NCBI RefSeq assembly: GCF_000021645.1
Contig: NC_011661.1
Span: 962,723 to 1,026,722 of the forward strand
Direction: 5' to 3'
Length of the DNA stretch: 64,000 bases
Origin: Dictyoglomus turgidum DSM 6724
Lineage (GTDB): Bacteria > Dictyoglomota > Dictyoglomia > Dictyoglomales > Dictyoglomaceae
A model generated the notes under the pieces. It had not been told where the DNA came from, searched no databases, and was given only the letters and a program-made list of their open reading frames with translations. The translations under genes and the position numbers were made by a program. Numbering within the stretch: the first letter of the stretch is position 1; each line of letters begins with the position of its first letter. Positions 27,177 to 38,050 of the stretch are shown piece after piece.

Positions 27177-28177
27177 CTTTCTCCCAATAAGAGATCAGGA
27201 TTTGCTGAAAGATAAAGATCACTTTTATAACCCTTTTGGTAAAGATGGTATCCCGCACAAGCAATCATAGCGCCATTATCGGTGCAAAGATAAGGTGGTG
27301 GGATGTACAATTTTATACCTTCTTTTCGGCTTTCTTCTTTAAATCTTCTTTGAAGATAACTATTAGAAGCTACGCCTCCTGAGACTACTAAGGTTTTAAT
27401 ATTAAATTTATTTAAAGCTAAGAAGGCTCTCTCTAATAGTTCCTCGACGACCCTTTCTTGAAAAGAGGCTGCTATGTCTGCAACAGGTATTTCTTTACCT
27501 TCTTTCTTCAAGTCTCTTACAAGATATAGTACTGCGGTTTTTATTCCGCTAAAACTTATATCTAATTCCCTATCACATTTTATTTTTGGAAAATTAAATA
27601 TGGGTTTTCCCATCTTTGATATTTTATCAATTTCTGGTCCTCCTGGATAATTAAGACCTAATATTCTTGCTACCTTATCGAAAGCTTCTCCTGCTGCATC
27701 ATCAAGGGTTTGTCCAAGGATTTTGTAAACTCCAATATCCTCCACAAGGATATATTCGGTGTGTCCACCAGAAACTATTAAAGCAATAAAAGGAAAAGTA
27801 GGAGGGTCTTCTCCTAAAAAGTTTGCAAAAATGTGTCCTTCAAGATGGTTAACTCCAATTAGAGGCTTATTTAAGGCAAGAGACAAGGTTTTTGCTGCCA
27901 TTATTCCAATCCATAATGCTCCAATAAGACCAGGTCCCTGGGTTACTGCAATCAAGTCTATATCTGTGAATTCTTTTTTTGCCTTTTCTAAAGCAAGTTC
28001 TATAAGTCTATTTAATACTTCTACATGAATCCTTGAAGCAACTTCAGGTACTACTCCTCCAAAAGTTTTATGTATTTCTACTTGAGACGAAACTAAATTA
28101 CTCAGTATTTTGTTCCCATCTTCTAATAAGCTTACACTGGTCTCATCACAAGAAGTTTCAATACCAATAGTAATCAT
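27173..28177 (-). CDS. tsaD: tRNA N6-adenosine threonylcarbamoyltransferase TsaD
   Basis: 334 residues. It transfers threonylcarbamoyl to A37 of ANN-decoding tRNAs in a complex with TsaB and TsaE. ASKHA fold with N-terminal [10 protein letters not shown] and metal-binding H111 and H115 in [15 protein letters not shown] and the late aspartate in CTDNGAMIA are conserved. It follows rimI by 9 nt. Confidence 0.96.
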   Translation of the reverse strand: MITIGIETSCDETSVSLLEDGNKILSNLVSSQVEIHKTFGGVVPEVASRIHVEVLNRLIELALEKAKKEFTDIDLIAVTQGPGLIGALWIGIMAAKTLSLALNKPLIGVNHLEGHIFANFLGEDPPTFPFIALIVSGGHTEYILVEDIGVYKILGQTLDDAAGEAFDKVARILGLNYPGGPEIDKISKMGKPIFNFPKIKCDRELDISFSGIKTAVLYLVRDLKKEGKEIPVADIAASFQERVVEELLERAFLALNKFNIKTLVVSGGVASNSYLQRRFKEESRKEGIKLYIPPPYLCTDNGAMIACAGYHLYQKGYKSDLYLSANPDLLLGER

Positions 28178-28186
28178 TCTTTCACC

Positions 28187-28660
28187 TTATAATGTTAATT
28201 TTTTGACCATAACCAAAGCATCTTCCCCATCTTTATAATACCATTTTCTTACGCCAACTTTTTTAAATCCTTTTTTGTAATATAAATTTTGGGCAATAGT
28301 ATTGGAAACTCTAACTTCTAAAATTATATTTTTGACTAAGTTTTTTTGACAATAATCTATGATAAAATCAAGGAGCTTTTCTCCAACTTTTCTTCCTCTA
28401 TAATTAGGATGTACAGCTATGGTGGTTATTTGAGCTTCTTGAAAGATTATCCAAAGTCCAACAAATCCTATTATTTTGTTTTCATGAATTGCTACAAAAT
28501 AATGAGCAATTCTATTTGAGGAGAGCTCTCTTTCAAAACTTTCCCGACTCCAAGGATTAGAGAAGGAAAGTTTATTGATCTCATCTACTTGATCAATATC
28601 TTCAAATTTCATAGGTCTTATTTCAACTGAGAGTTCATTGCTCTCTTTCTGGTCTTGCAT
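28187..28660 (-). CDS. rimI: Ribosomal-protein-alanine N-acetyltransferase, RimI type
   Basis: 157 residues from ATG 28660, which has GGGAG 7 nt upstream; an earlier in-frame start lies deeper within tsaB. GNAT fold: N-terminal IRPMKFEDIDQV, the FSNPWSRESF substrate loop typical of RimI, acetyl-CoA loop R-G-R-K-V-G-E-K, and N-L-Y-Y-K-K-G-F near the end. RimI acetylates the N-terminus of S18 in E. coli. Its placement between tsaB and tsaD is common in bacteria. It overlaps tsaB by 26 nt. Confidence 0.88.
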   Translation of the reverse strand: MQDQKESNELSVEIRPMKFEDIDQVDEINKLSFSNPWSRESFERELSSNRIAHYFVAIHENKIIGFVGLWIIFQEAQITTIAVHPNYRGRKVGEKLLDFIIDYCQKNLVKNIILEVRVSNTIAQNLYYKKGFKKVGVRKWYYKDGEDALVMVKKLTL

Positions 28661-29333
28661 TTCTCCTCTCCCAATTAATTTCAGCACTGGATTTTTGCCT
28701 ATAATCTGGAAGAAGATTCAAGTAATCTAACGTATCTCCCTTTTTATATTTTTCAAGTGAGAGATAGATGATGGCTTCTCCCCGTGGAGAATTTTGATGT
28801 TCAGAGGAGATTATAATATCTTCAGGGATTAAAAATTTAAGATCGTCTGGTATTTTTCCTATAATTATTACAGGTTCCTTCTTGAGAGTACTGAGTAGAT
28901 TTATAAAGTCTTGATATGAGAAAATTCCTTCATTATAGATTCTTTCATTTTTGGCATTATAAAAGCCTGCATGTATCTCTCCCCTTCTTGCAGGCATTAT
29001 GGGTACCTTCATACCTAAAAAGGGTGTTTGGTAGGCTAAACATTCTAAGTAAGAAATTCCTATTATAGGTTTTTTGAATATTTGAGCAAGAGTTTTTACT
29101 GTAACTATTCCAATTCTAAGTCCAGTGAAGGATCCAGGACCTGTTATTATAGTGTAGAGATCAATATCTTCTAACTTCCATCCTGATAAGTCAAGCAAAG
29201 TTTTTATATTTATTGTTAGAGTCTCCCCATAAGTCTTAGAATCTGTAGAATAGAACAGCTCATATAATTTGTTATCTTTCCATAGTATTATATTACTTTT
29301 TTCAAAGGCAGTGTTTATTCCAAGGATAAACAT
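28635..29333 (-). CDS. tsaB: tRNA threonylcarbamoyladenosine biosynthesis protein TsaB
   Basis: 232 residues. It is the scaffold partner that dimerises with TsaD. ILGINTAF at the N-terminus and GPGSFTGLRIG at 65-75 are conserved, as is the MPARRGEIHAGFY stretch typical of TsaB. It overlaps tsaE by 19 nt. TsaC/Sua5, needed to make the carbamoyl-adenylate, is not in the window. Confidence 0.92.
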   Translation of the reverse strand: MFILGINTAFEKSNIILWKDNKLYELFYSTDSKTYGETLTINIKTLLDLSGWKLEDIDLYTIITGPGSFTGLRIGIVTVKTLAQIFKKPIIGISYLECLAYQTPFLGMKVPIMPARRGEIHAGFYNAKNERIYNEGIFSYQDFINLLSTLKKEPVIIIGKIPDDLKFLIPEDIIISSEHQNSPRGEAIIYLSLEKYKKGDTLDYLNLLPDYRQKSSAEINWERRNARPEREQ

Positions 29334-29785
29334 TTTTTCAATTCCAAAAGTAGATTTTCATATTTTTCTCCGTAAGGCTTAAATTTGATTAGTCTTTCAT
29401 TAAAATCTACGTGTTCAAAAGTAATTTCCATCCGTTCTTTAGGAAGTAGTCCTCTTATTTTGTCAGCCCATTCTATCACTATTATAAAATCACTGTTCAA
29501 GTATTCTTCAAAACCTATGTTTTCTAACTCTCTTTCTGGAATCTTTAATCTATATACATCTATATGTAGCATTCTATGTTTTCCCTTGTATTCTTTTATT
29601 ATTAAAAAAGAAGGACTATTCACAGGTATGGTTATATGAAGGGCCTGAGAAATTCCTTGCACAAAAGTAGTTTTTCCACTTCCCAAATCTCCTATAAGAG
29701 CTAATATATTCCCTGGATTTAAAAGATTTCCTAAGGCTTTACCTAACTCTTTAGTTTCTAAAGGACTTTTGCTTAAAACTTCCAT
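29315..29785 (-). CDS. tsaE: tRNA threonylcarbamoyladenosine biosynthesis ATPase TsaE
   Basis: 156 residues. This small P-loop ATPase drives turnover of the TsaBD complex. Walker A GDLGSGKTT is at 32-40, with the switch region NSPSFLI, HIDVYRL and the IEWADKI element downstream. It starts 1 nt after the purA stop. Confidence 0.93.
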   Translation of the reverse strand: MEVLSKSPLETKELGKALGNLLNPGNILALIGDLGSGKTTFVQGISQALHITIPVNSPSFLIIKEYKGKHRMLHIDVYRLKIPERELENIGFEEYLNSDFIIVIEWADKIRGLLPKERMEITFEHVDFNERLIKFKPYGEKYENLLLELKKCLSLE

Positions 29786-29786
29786 A

Positions 29787-31085
29787 TTATTCCCAAGGAT
29801 CTTTTAGCAATATTATTTCGTCCCTTGCAGGTCCTGTACCTATTATGGTAATTTTTGTTTCAAGTTCTTTTTCAATTCTTTCTTTATATTTTATTACATT
29901 TTCAGGAAGATCATTATAATTTTTTATGTTTTTCAAAGACTGTTTCCAACCAGAAATTTCTTCAGTTATGGGTTCACATTTTTCAAGAATATTTAGAGAT
30001 GATGGAAATTCATCAATAATTCTTCCTTTGTATTTATAAGCTACCACAAATTTCAATTTTTCCAATCCACTCAGAACGTCAAGCTTAGTTATTGCAAGCT
30101 CTGTAAAACCGTTAATTCTTTTTGCATATCTTAATGCTACAAAATCAAGCCATCCTACTCTTCTTGGTCTTCTTGTTACTGTGCCATATTCTTGTCCTTT
30201 TTCTCTTATAATTTCAGCAAGCTCATCTTTTATTTCGCTGGGAAATGGACCCTCGCCAACCCTTGATGTATATGCCTTTATAACGCCTATAACTTTGTTT
30301 ATGCTTTGAGGTGGTATCCCAGCCCCAACACAAACTCCACCGGAGATAGTAAAGGATGAGGTTACGAAAGGATAAGTTCCAAAGTTTATATCTAATAAGG
30401 TTCCTTGTGCACCTTCAAAAAGTATTTTTTTACCTGCTTTTATGTGATCATAAATTAATTTTGATGTATCCGTAATAGTAACTCCCTTTTCCATGAGTTT
30501 TTCGAAAGTGTTTAATTGAGAGTTGTAAACTTCCTCAAAGGGGGGCAGTTGAAAATCAGAAGAGAGAGTAGCTTTTTTTAAAGAATAAATATAATTTAAT
30601 TTTTCTTTGAAGACTTCTTTATCAAAAAGATCTCCTACATGTAAAGTATCTCTTGAGAAGTGATCCGTATAGGCAGGGCCAATTCCTCTTGCTGTGGTTC
30701 CTATCTTTTTGTTTCCTCTTTTTTCCTCGTAAAACTTATCTAAGAGTATATGATAAGGAAGAACTAAAGGAGATCTATCACTTATATATAAATTTTTTAT
30801 CAATAATCCATTTTTTTCTGCTTCTTCAATTTCTTCCAAAAGCCCATTAAGGTTTATAATCACTCCTGTAGCTATCACATTCAAAGTTTTTGGAGATATG
30901 ATACCTGAGGGAAGAAGACGAAATCTATAAGTTTTGCCATCTACGATTACAGTATGTCCTGCGTTATTTCCTCCATTAAATCTTACCACTACTTCAGCAT
31001 TCTGAGATAGGAGATCTATAATTTTTCCTTTTCCTTCATCTCCCCATTGAGCACCTATTACCACAAGGGTTTTTTCATTGGTCAT
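29787..31085 (-). CDS. purA: Adenylosuccinate synthetase
   Basis: 432 residues. It converts IMP, aspartate and GTP to adenylosuccinate, the first committed step to AMP. N-terminal GAQWGDEGKGK (11-21) holds the catalytic Asp, H44 in NNAGHT is the acid, and GTTARGIGPAY, the IMP/GTP contacts and TRRPRRVGWLD are present. It is 1 nt downstream of the malic enzyme gene and 1 nt upstream of tsaE. Confidence 0.96.
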   Translation of the reverse strand: MTNEKTLVVIGAQWGDEGKGKIIDLLSQNAEVVVRFNGGNNAGHTVIVDGKTYRFRLLPSGIISPKTLNVIATGVIINLNGLLEEIEEAEKNGLLIKNLYISDRSPLVLPYHILLDKFYEEKRGNKKIGTTARGIGPAYTDHFSRDTLHVGDLFDKEVFKEKLNYIYSLKKATLSSDFQLPPFEEVYNSQLNTFEKLMEKGVTITDTSKLIYDHIKAGKKILFEGAQGTLLDINFGTYPFVTSSFTISGGVCVGAGIPPQSINKVIGVIKAYTSRVGEGPFPSEIKDELAEIIREKGQEYGTVTRRPRRVGWLDFVALRYAKRINGFTELAITKLDVLSGLEKLKFVVAYKYKGRIIDEFPSSLNILEKCEPITEEISGWKQSLKNIKNYNDLPENVIKYKERIEKELETKITIIGTGPARDEIILLKDPWE

Positions 31086-31086
31086 T

Positions 31087-32310
31087 CTATTCGCCTCCTA
31101 AAGCTTGTTTTATATCCTCTATTATTTTATTATCATCCTTAAAAATTTTTGCTACTTTTGTTTCTATAGCTGCCTTAGCTACAGAAAAAGAAACTGCAGG
31201 AACCACTCTTTCATCAAGAGGGGAAGGTATAAGATAATCCTCTTGTGGTTCTTCTACTAAAGAAGCAATAGCTTTTGCAGCAGCAACTTTCATTTCATCG
31301 TTTATTTCTTTAGCTCTAACGGTAAAAGCTCCTCTAAAGACTCCTGGAAAAGCAAGTAAGTTATTTATTTGATTGGGATAATCAGATCTTCCAGTACCTA
31401 TTATTTTTACTCCCTCTTTTTTTGCCTCTTCAGGCATAATTTCAGGAATAGGATTTGCCATCGCGAAAATTATAGGATCTTTGTTCATCAATCTTATGTA
31501 TTCGGGGGGAAAGAGATTTGCCTGAGAAACTCCTATAAATACATCGGCTCCTTTTAAAGCGTCTTTTAGTTCACCTTTTTCTCCTTCGGGATTAATTGTA
31601 CGAGCTATCTCCTCTTTTATTTCATTCATATTTTCTTTTCTTCCAGGGTAAATGATTCCATTTCTATCAAGGATCCTAATATTTTTAGCACCTTCTCTCA
31701 GGAGAAGCTTAGTTATAGCGATACCAGCGGCTCCTGCTCCTAGTATTACTATTTTTACCTCATGAATTTTTTTGTTTACAAGTTTTAAAGCATTTATTAA
31801 TGCAGCATAGACTACGATTGCAGTACCATGTTGATCATCATGAAACACAGGGATATCTAAGATTTTTTTTAATCTCTCTTCTATTATAAAACATTTAGGG
31901 GCAGCAATATCCTCTAAATTAATTCCCCCAAATATTGGGGCTATCATATAGGTTATCTCAATAATCTTCTCTGGATCTTGGGTATTCAAGCATATAGGGA
32001 AAGCATCTATATTAGCAAATCTTTTAAAAAGTAAAGCTTTTCCTTCCATAACTGGTATGGCGCTTAAGGGCCCTATATTTCCTAATCCTAATACTGCAGA
32101 TCCATCACTAATTACTGCAACAGTGTTTGCTTTAATGGTTAGATTGTAGACTTCATCGTTGTTTTTGTATATCTCTTCGGAAACCCCTGCAACTCCAGGA
32201 GTATATGCTAAGGAAAGATCATACTTATTCTTTAAGGCGATTTTTGAATCTATTTTTATTTTCCCTTTATGTTTTCTATGAAGCTCAATAGATTCCTGAT
32301 AAATATTCAT
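31087..32310 (-). CDS. Malic enzyme, short bacterial form, NAD(P)-dependent
   Basis: 407 residues. Oxidative decarboxylation of malate to pyruvate. Y36 (in SLAYTPGV) and K91 are the acid/base residues, E133/D134 and D158/D159 bind the divalent metal, and a Rossmann loop ILGAGAAGIA begins the cofactor domain near 187. It lacks the phosphotransacetylase-like C-terminal domain of MaeB. Cofactor preference cannot be judged by eye. It abuts aspS and purA with 0 and 1 nt gaps; aspartate, malate and adenylosuccinate chemistry are metabolically near but no joint control is shown. Confidence 0.92.
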   Translation of the reverse strand: MNIYQESIELHRKHKGKIKIDSKIALKNKYDLSLAYTPGVAGVSEEIYKNNDEVYNLTIKANTVAVISDGSAVLGLGNIGPLSAIPVMEGKALLFKRFANIDAFPICLNTQDPEKIIEITYMIAPIFGGINLEDIAAPKCFIIEERLKKILDIPVFHDDQHGTAIVVYAALINALKLVNKKIHEVKIVILGAGAAGIAITKLLLREGAKNIRILDRNGIIYPGRKENMNEIKEEIARTINPEGEKGELKDALKGADVFIGVSQANLFPPEYIRLMNKDPIIFAMANPIPEIMPEEAKKEGVKIIGTGRSDYPNQINNLLAFPGVFRGAFTVRAKEINDEMKVAAAKAIASLVEEPQEDYLIPSPLDERVVPAVSFSVAKAAIETKVAKIFKDDNKIIEDIKQALGGE

Positions 32311-34089
32311 CTAATCCTCCTCTTTCTTCTCCTCAGGGTAAACTACCTTTATATGGACTTCTTCTAATTGCTTAGGATCAACCTCTGATGGGGCACCAGT
32401 AAGTAAACAAGTTCCACTTTGAGTCTTAGGGAAGGCTATAACCTCTCTTAGAGAATTAGAGTTGGTCAGTATAGCTATGATTCTATCAATACCCAATGCA
32501 ATTCCTCCATGGGGTGGTGCTCCATACTCAAAAGCTTCAAGTAAAAATCCGAACTTCTTTTTAGCATCCTCCGGGGTTATGCCTAAAATATTAAATACTT
32601 TTTCCTGTATTTCTTTTTTATGTATTCTTATACTCCCACTTCCAAGTTCTGTTCCATTTAGTACTAAATCATAACATTTAGCTTTTACCTTTAATGGATT
32701 AGTATCTAATAGGGGTATATCTTCATCTTTTGGAGATGTAAAGGGATGGTGTTCTGCAACAATTCTTCTTTCTTCCTCATCATATTCAAATAGTGGGAAA
32801 TCAGTAATCCATAGAAAGAAAAGTCCCTCTTTCTTTTCCATATTAAAAAGTTCTGCTACTTCCAGTCTCAAGATTCCAAGAATTTTGACCACATCTTTCC
32901 AAGTGCCTGCTATGCAGAAGAAAGAATCTCCTGATTTAAGATTGAGATTCTTAATTAATTTATCCTTGATGTTTTCATCTAAATATTTACTTATGGAAGA
33001 TTTCAGTTCTCCATCGGCATATGTAAACCACATAATACCTTTTCCTTTTAATTCTCTAACTTTATTTTCAATAATAGACCACTCTCTTCTTGAAGGCACT
33101 ATATTTTTAAGTACGATTCCTTTTATTACACCATCTTTTTCAATGGTAGATCGGATAAATTCCAAAGGAAGATCTTTTAAAATATTGGTAACATCCACTA
33201 TCTTTAAATCATATCTTAAGTCTGGTTTATCACTTCCGTAAGTGTTCATTGCATCTTCGTAAGAAAGTCTTGGAAATGGAGTATTTATCTCTATATTCAT
33301 TACTTCCTTTAGTACGGTTTTAAAAAGCTCTTCTATTATAGTAAATACATCTTCCACTTCTATAAAAGACATCTCCATGTCAAGTTGAGTAAACTCTGGT
33401 TGTCTATCAGCTCTTAGATCTTCATCTCTAAAGCATCGAGCAATTTGGAAATATCTATCAAACCCTGCAACCATAAGAATTTGTTTAAATAGTTGAGGGG
33501 ATTGGGGAAGGGCATAAAATTTTCCTGGTTGAAGTCTGCTTGGAATTATGAAATCTCTTGCTCCTTCTGGAGTACTCACTATAAGGTAAGGTGTTTCAAT
33601 TTCTATAAATCCATTTTTAGCTAAGAAGTTTCTAATGGATAGGATAAAATTGTGTCTAAATATTATGTTTGATTGCATTTTATCTCTTCTAAGATCTAAG
33701 TACCTATATTTAAGTCTTACTATTTCATCTATTTCCTTGTTTGTCCACAAATTAAATGGTAAAGGCTTTGCAGTGTTTTCTATTTTTATTTTTTCTACCT
33801 CAATTTCGATCTCTCCTGTTGGTATTTTTGGGTTTTCCATTCCTTCTGGTCTCTTTCTTACCTTTCCTTCCACTGATATGACCCATTCATTACCTACTGT
33901 ATCTGCTATATCATAACTTTCTTTGGATATAGAAGGATCAAAAACTAACTGAACGATTCCACTGCGATCTCTTAGGTCAATAAAAATTAGTCCCCCATGA
34001 TGTCTTATTCTGTGCACCCAACCACTTAAATATACTTTTTCTCCTATATTTTTAGCATTAAGCTCTCCGCAATAATGAGTCCTCCTCAA
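32311..34089 (-). CDS. aspS: Aspartyl-tRNA synthetase, bacterial type
   Basis: 592 residues from TTG 34089 (AGGTGG lies 7 nt upstream), giving the usual R-R-T-H-Y-C-G-E-L. Domains: OB-fold anticodon binding (about 1-105), class II catalytic core with QSPQLFKQ, motif 2 F-R-D-E-D-L-R-A-D-R and motif 3 GIALGIDRI, interrupted by the bacterial GAD insertion (about 280-410). Whether it is discriminating or also charges tRNA-Asn is unknown; no gatCAB gene is nearby. A possible -10 TATAAT lies in the 51-nt gap after hisS. Confidence 0.95.
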   Translation of the reverse strand: MRRTHYCGELNAKNIGEKVYLSGWVHRIRHHGGLIFIDLRDRSGIVQLVFDPSISKESYDIADTVGNEWVISVEGKVRKRPEGMENPKIPTGEIEIEVEKIKIENTAKPLPFNLWTNKEIDEIVRLKYRYLDLRRDKMQSNIIFRHNFILSIRNFLAKNGFIEIETPYLIVSTPEGARDFIIPSRLQPGKFYALPQSPQLFKQILMVAGFDRYFQIARCFRDEDLRADRQPEFTQLDMEMSFIEVEDVFTIIEELFKTVLKEVMNIEINTPFPRLSYEDAMNTYGSDKPDLRYDLKIVDVTNILKDLPLEFIRSTIEKDGVIKGIVLKNIVPSRREWSIIENKVRELKGKGIMWFTYADGELKSSISKYLDENIKDKLIKNLNLKSGDSFFCIAGTWKDVVKILGILRLEVAELFNMEKKEGLFFLWITDFPLFEYDEEERRIVAEHHPFTSPKDEDIPLLDTNPLKVKAKCYDLVLNGTELGSGSIRIHKKEIQEKVFNILGITPEDAKKKFGFLLEAFEYGAPPHGGIALGIDRIIAILTNSNSLREVIAFPKTQSGTCLLTGAPSEVDPKQLEEVHIKVVYPEEKKEED

Positions 34090-34140
34090 AGTAAGCCCAC
34101 CTTTCTTTTTGGAAATTCTTCGTAATTATAACACGAGAGT

Positions 34141-35376
34141 TTATAATTCTTTAAGATTCTCTATTCTAATTTCTTTTTCTTCTCCTGTTTTAAAATTTTT
34201 AATTCTTAAGATATCTTTTTCTATCATTTGGTTTATAAAAATGACATAGTCAGAATTCAGTTTATCTGCCCACTTAAGTTGAGTTCTTAAAGGTTCATTA
34301 GGAGAGCCTATCTCAACTCTGTGATTTATGCGAAGAATTTTTGAAATTTCCACAGCTTTTTTAATATATTTTTCATTCTCAATTGCTAAGAAGAAAAGAG
34401 AGGGTTTTTCTATCTTGATTTTGTCTTGTTGCTTTATAAGAAGAATTAGTCTCTCCATACCTAAAGCAAAACCAAGTCCTGGGGTTGATGGTCCACCATA
34501 AGTTTCCACTAAGTTATCATATCTTCCTCCGCCTACCACAGCATTTTGAGCTCCAAGAGATGTAGTGGTTATCTCAAATACTGTTCGAGTGTAATAATCG
34601 AGACCTCTTACTAATTTTGGACTTATCTTAAAATTTAAGCTTGCTTCTTGGAGGTATCTAAGTACTTTGTCAAAGTGGTCTTTACAATCATTACACAGAA
34701 AATCAAGGGGTTGTGGAGCGTTCTCTTTGAGAGGAATAATTTTTTCATCCTTTGAATCTAAGATTCTTAAAGGATTTCTTTCCAATCTTTCCTGATCTAT
34801 AGGAGATAGAAGATCCTTGTATTGGTAAAAATAGTTTTTAAGAGCTTCCCTATAAGCTGGTCTGCATTTGAGACACCCCAAAGAGTTTATCTCGATTTCT
34901 AAATTTTCAAGTTTTAAGCTCTTTAGAATTTCTACTGCTAAACTTATAACCTCAAAGTCGATGTAAGGGTCTTTTCTTCCTAAGACTTCAACTCCTAACT
35001 GGTGAAATTGTCTGTATCTTCCTGATTGAGGTCTTTCATATCTGAACATAGGTCCTATGTAATAGACTTTCCATATTGGTTTTGTTGTATAAATTTTATT
35101 CATAAGATATGCTCTAATGACCCCAGGTGTTCCTTCAGGTCTCAAGGTTAAAGATCTTCCTTTTTTATCTTGAAAAGTGTACATTTCTTTCATTACTATA
35201 TCTGTAGTTTCACCTGTTCCTTTTACAAAAAGTTCTGTGAATTCAAATATAGGAGTTCTTATTTCTTCATAATTGTATTTTTCAAATAAACTCCTTGCGA
35301 TATTTTCAATAAGATGCCAAAAAGGTATTTCATCGGGAAGTATATCTTGTACGCCTCTTGGAAGTCCTATACTCAT
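34141..35376 (-). CDS. hisS: Histidyl-tRNA synthetase
   Basis: 411 residues. Class II: N-terminal [10 protein letters not shown], motif 2 [15 protein letters not shown], the histidine-specific [14 protein letters not shown], motif 3 [11 protein letters not shown] and a C-terminal anticodon domain. A C-L-K-C and C-N-D-C pair in the insertion domain may bind zinc, as in some other HisRS. The hisS-aspS order is common. It overlaps dtd by 4 nt. Confidence 0.95.
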   Translation of the reverse strand: MSIGLPRGVQDILPDEIPFWHLIENIARSLFEKYNYEEIRTPIFEFTELFVKGTGETTDIVMKEMYTFQDKKGRSLTLRPEGTPGVIRAYLMNKIYTTKPIWKVYYIGPMFRYERPQSGRYRQFHQLGVEVLGRKDPYIDFEVISLAVEILKSLKLENLEIEINSLGCLKCRPAYREALKNYFYQYKDLLSPIDQERLERNPLRILDSKDEKIIPLKENAPQPLDFLCNDCKDHFDKVLRYLQEASLNFKISPKLVRGLDYYTRTVFEITTTSLGAQNAVVGGGRYDNLVETYGGPSTPGLGFALGMERLILLIKQQDKIKIEKPSLFFLAIENEKYIKKAVEISKILRINHRVEIGSPNEPLRTQLKWADKLNSDYVIFINQMIEKDILRIKNFKTGEEKEIRIENLKEL

Positions 35377-35843
35377 TCTTTTCTCCTCCTCGGTTTTTTA
35401 AGATCTTCAGTGTCAAGGATAATAGTAACAGGTCCATCATTTATTAGCTCTACTTCCATGTATGCTTGGAATATGCCTTCTTCTACTTTTTCACTCTTGT
35501 TTTTTAGATATGCTACAAATTTTTTATAATAGTCAAGAGCTTTCTCTTTATCGGCAGCGTCTGTAAAATCTGGTCTTTTCCCTCTTCTGCAGTCAGCAAA
35601 TAGGGTAAATTGGGATACTACAAGAATGTCTCCATTAACCTCTTTTATACTTAGGTTCATTTTTCCATTCTCATCGGAAAAAATTCTCAAATCAGCTATT
35701 TTATCTGCAAGAATTTTTATATCCTCTTCCTTATCTTTCTTACTTATTCCAAGAAAGATAAGTAAACCTTGTGAGATTTGGCTTATAAGTTCTCCGTTTA
35801 CTTTTACCGATGCCTTTTTTACCCTTTGTATTACTGCTCTCAT
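35373..35843 (-). CDS. dtd: D-aminoacyl-tRNA deacylase
   Basis: 156 residues, slightly longer than the usual 145-150. It removes D-amino acids (and glycine from tRNA-Ala) from tRNA. Both active-site motifs are intact: SQFTL at 77-81 and NDGPVT at 135-140, with the Gly-cisPro that excludes L-amino acids. It lies between rel and hisS, overlapping each by 4 nt; this arrangement is common in Gram-positive bacteria. Confidence 0.95.
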   Translation of the reverse strand: MRAVIQRVKKASVKVNGELISQISQGLLIFLGISKKDKEEDIKILADKIADLRIFSDENGKMNLSIKEVNGDILVVSQFTLFADCRRGKRPDFTDAADKEKALDYYKKFVAYLKNKSEKVEEGIFQAYMEVELINDGPVTIILDTEDLKKPRRRKE

Positions 35844-38023
35844 CGGAATTCTTGTAATCTTTTTACCGAAATAATATCAGATAATTTCTTAATCTCTTCC
35901 ATAAGATAATAAAAGGCAGGAGGGTTGTCAATCTCCACAATGAGTTTTATTCTTGCTATTCCATCCTTTCCTACTTTAGTTGCTAAATCTAGTATGTTAA
36001 TTCTTGCTTGAGAAACTCTTTCAATAAGATCTTTAAGTAGTCCTACCCTGTCTATGGCCTCTATTTCTATCCCAGTTTTATATTTTCCTCCTTTAATTTT
36101 TTGCCATTCTATAGGGACAATTTTCTCAGGATGAGTCTTTTTTAGGTTTATCAGGTTAGGACAATCGGTTCTATGGATAACAATCCCTCTTCCTTTGGAG
36201 ATATATCCTATTACTTTATCTCCTGGAATTGGATGACAGCATTCAGCAATTCTCATCATTATATTGTCCAGTCCTGAAATCTCTATTCCTTCTACCAATT
36301 GTTCCTTCTTTTCTTCAGGGGATATGGTTACTACAATTTCCTTTTTATATTCTCTTCGAAATCTTTCTATGAATTGCTGAGGAGTAATATCTCCTGTGCC
36401 AATGCTTAGCAAAAAAGATTCCGTCTCTTTAAATCCACTCTCAGCTAAAAAGCTTTTTCCTAAGGAGTGTTCAATTAAATCATTTAGGCTTATCTCTGTC
36501 TTTTGGAGAAACTCCTTTAACCAGTCTTCGTTTCTTTTTATTTCATTTTCCAAAAGTTCTTTAGCCTTTTCTATAGTTTCTTCTCTAGCAATCTTTTTAA
36601 AATATTGTTTGATTTTATTTTTAGCTTGAGTTGTTTTTACAATATTAAGCCAATCTCTACTTGGTTTACCCTCTTCTTTGCTTGTAATTATCTCTACAAT
36701 ATCCCCATTTTGAAGAATATAGTTCAAAGGAACTATTCTTCCGTTTACTTTTGCACCTCGGCATCGATGACCAACTTCAGTATGTATGGCATATGCAAAG
36801 TCAATAGGTGTAGAACCTTGAGGAAGAGCAATTACATCTCCTTTAGGAGTAAAAACATAAATCTCCCTCTCAAAGAGATCACTTTTTATGGACTCTAAAA
36901 ACTCTTGATCATCGGTTAATTCTTTTTGCCATTCAAGGAGTTGTCTTAACCATGATAATTTTTCTTCAAAAGAATCAGGCTTTTTAATTTCTTCTTTATA
37001 GAGCCAATGAGCTGCTATACCATATTCTGCTATTCGGTGCATTTCCCACGTCCTTATTTGTACTTCTAATGGTTTTCCGTCCATGGCGATCACTGTTGTA
37101 TGTAAAGATTGGTAATTGTTTGATTTTTTATTAGCAATGTAATCTTTAAATCTTCCAGGAACAGGCTTCCAAAGGTTATGAATTATACCTAATACTTCAT
37201 AGCATTCCTTTTCCGAGTTAACAATTACCCTTACTCCTAAGAGATCATACATCTCTTCTATTTCAATTCCTCTTCTTAGCATTTTTTGATAAATACTATA
37301 TAGATGTTTAGCTCTGCCTGTTACTTCTGCATTAATACCTGCTTTTTTCAATTCTTCTTTTATTATCTCAATGGCTTTCTCGATGAATTTTTCCCTTTCT
37401 TTTCTGGTCTCTGCTACTTTTTTAGCTACGTAATGATATTTTTCAGGTTCTAAGTATCTAAAAGCCAGATCTTCCAATCGCCATTTTATATCCCAAACTC
37501 CAAGCCTATGAGCGAGGGGAGCATATATTTCCAAGGTTTCTTTTGCAATTCTTTTTTGTTTTTCCTCTTCATGATATTGGAGAGTTTGCATATTGTGAAG
37601 TCTGTCAGCAAGTTTTATTATTATTACTCTTATATCTTTTGCCATTGCTATGAACATTTTTCTCAAATTTTGTGCTCTATAGGCTTCTGTAGGATAGAAA
37701 CTTAGCTTTTCTAACTTAGTTATGGCTTCAACCAAAGAGAGTACATCTTTTCCAAATTCTTTTTCAATCTCTTCTTTTGTTACATTAGTATCTTCAAGAA
37801 CGTCATGAAGAAGTCCAGCAATAACCACAGTTTCTTCCATGCCTAAATTCATTAAGATCTTAGCCACCTCAACAGGATGAGTAATATAAGGTTCACCAGA
37901 TTTCCTTACTTGTCCTTTGTGGGCATTTTCAGCAAAAATAAAGGCTCTCTTCAGATTTTCAGAAGAATACTTTTCTTTACCTTGCTCTAATAACTCTTGT
38001 AATAGAATGGTTGCATCTTTCAT
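35840..38023 (-). CDS. rel: Bifunctional (p)ppGpp synthetase/hydrolase Rel
   Basis: 727 residues in the full Rel order: HD hydrolase (HDVLED at 73-78 with H49 upstream), synthetase domain ([10 protein letters not shown] near 236), TGS (about 395-460), a zinc-finger/helical region containing CCHPIPGD, and a C-terminal ACT domain (about 650-727). The RFKD sequence at 291-294 is the basic RxKD form found in bifunctional enzymes, unlike the acidic ExDD of RelA. It sets the alarmone level in response to uncharged tRNA, which fits its place upstream of hisS and aspS. Confidence 0.95.
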   Translation of the reverse strand: MKDATILLQELLEQGKEKYSSENLKRAFIFAENAHKGQVRKSGEPYITHPVEVAKILMNLGMEETVVIAGLLHDVLEDTNVTKEEIEKEFGKDVLSLVEAITKLEKLSFYPTEAYRAQNLRKMFIAMAKDIRVIIIKLADRLHNMQTLQYHEEEKQKRIAKETLEIYAPLAHRLGVWDIKWRLEDLAFRYLEPEKYHYVAKKVAETRKEREKFIEKAIEIIKEELKKAGINAEVTGRAKHLYSIYQKMLRRGIEIEEMYDLLGVRVIVNSEKECYEVLGIIHNLWKPVPGRFKDYIANKKSNNYQSLHTTVIAMDGKPLEVQIRTWEMHRIAEYGIAAHWLYKEEIKKPDSFEEKLSWLRQLLEWQKELTDDQEFLESIKSDLFEREIYVFTPKGDVIALPQGSTPIDFAYAIHTEVGHRCRGAKVNGRIVPLNYILQNGDIVEIITSKEEGKPSRDWLNIVKTTQAKNKIKQYFKKIAREETIEKAKELLENEIKRNEDWLKEFLQKTEISLNDLIEHSLGKSFLAESGFKETESFLLSIGTGDITPQQFIERFRREYKKEIVVTISPEEKKEQLVEGIEISGLDNIMMRIAECCHPIPGDKVIGYISKGRGIVIHRTDCPNLINLKKTHPEKIVPIEWQKIKGGKYKTGIEIEAIDRVGLLKDLIERVSQARINILDLATKVGKDGIARIKLIVEIDNPPAFYYLMEEIKKLSDIISVKRLQEFR

Positions 38024-38050
38024 AATTTTATTAATTATACAACAATCTTT

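Noticed and set aside
34090-34140. T-box leader before aspS
   Set aside because: Only 51 nt separate hisS from aspS, with no T-box motif or terminator stem.
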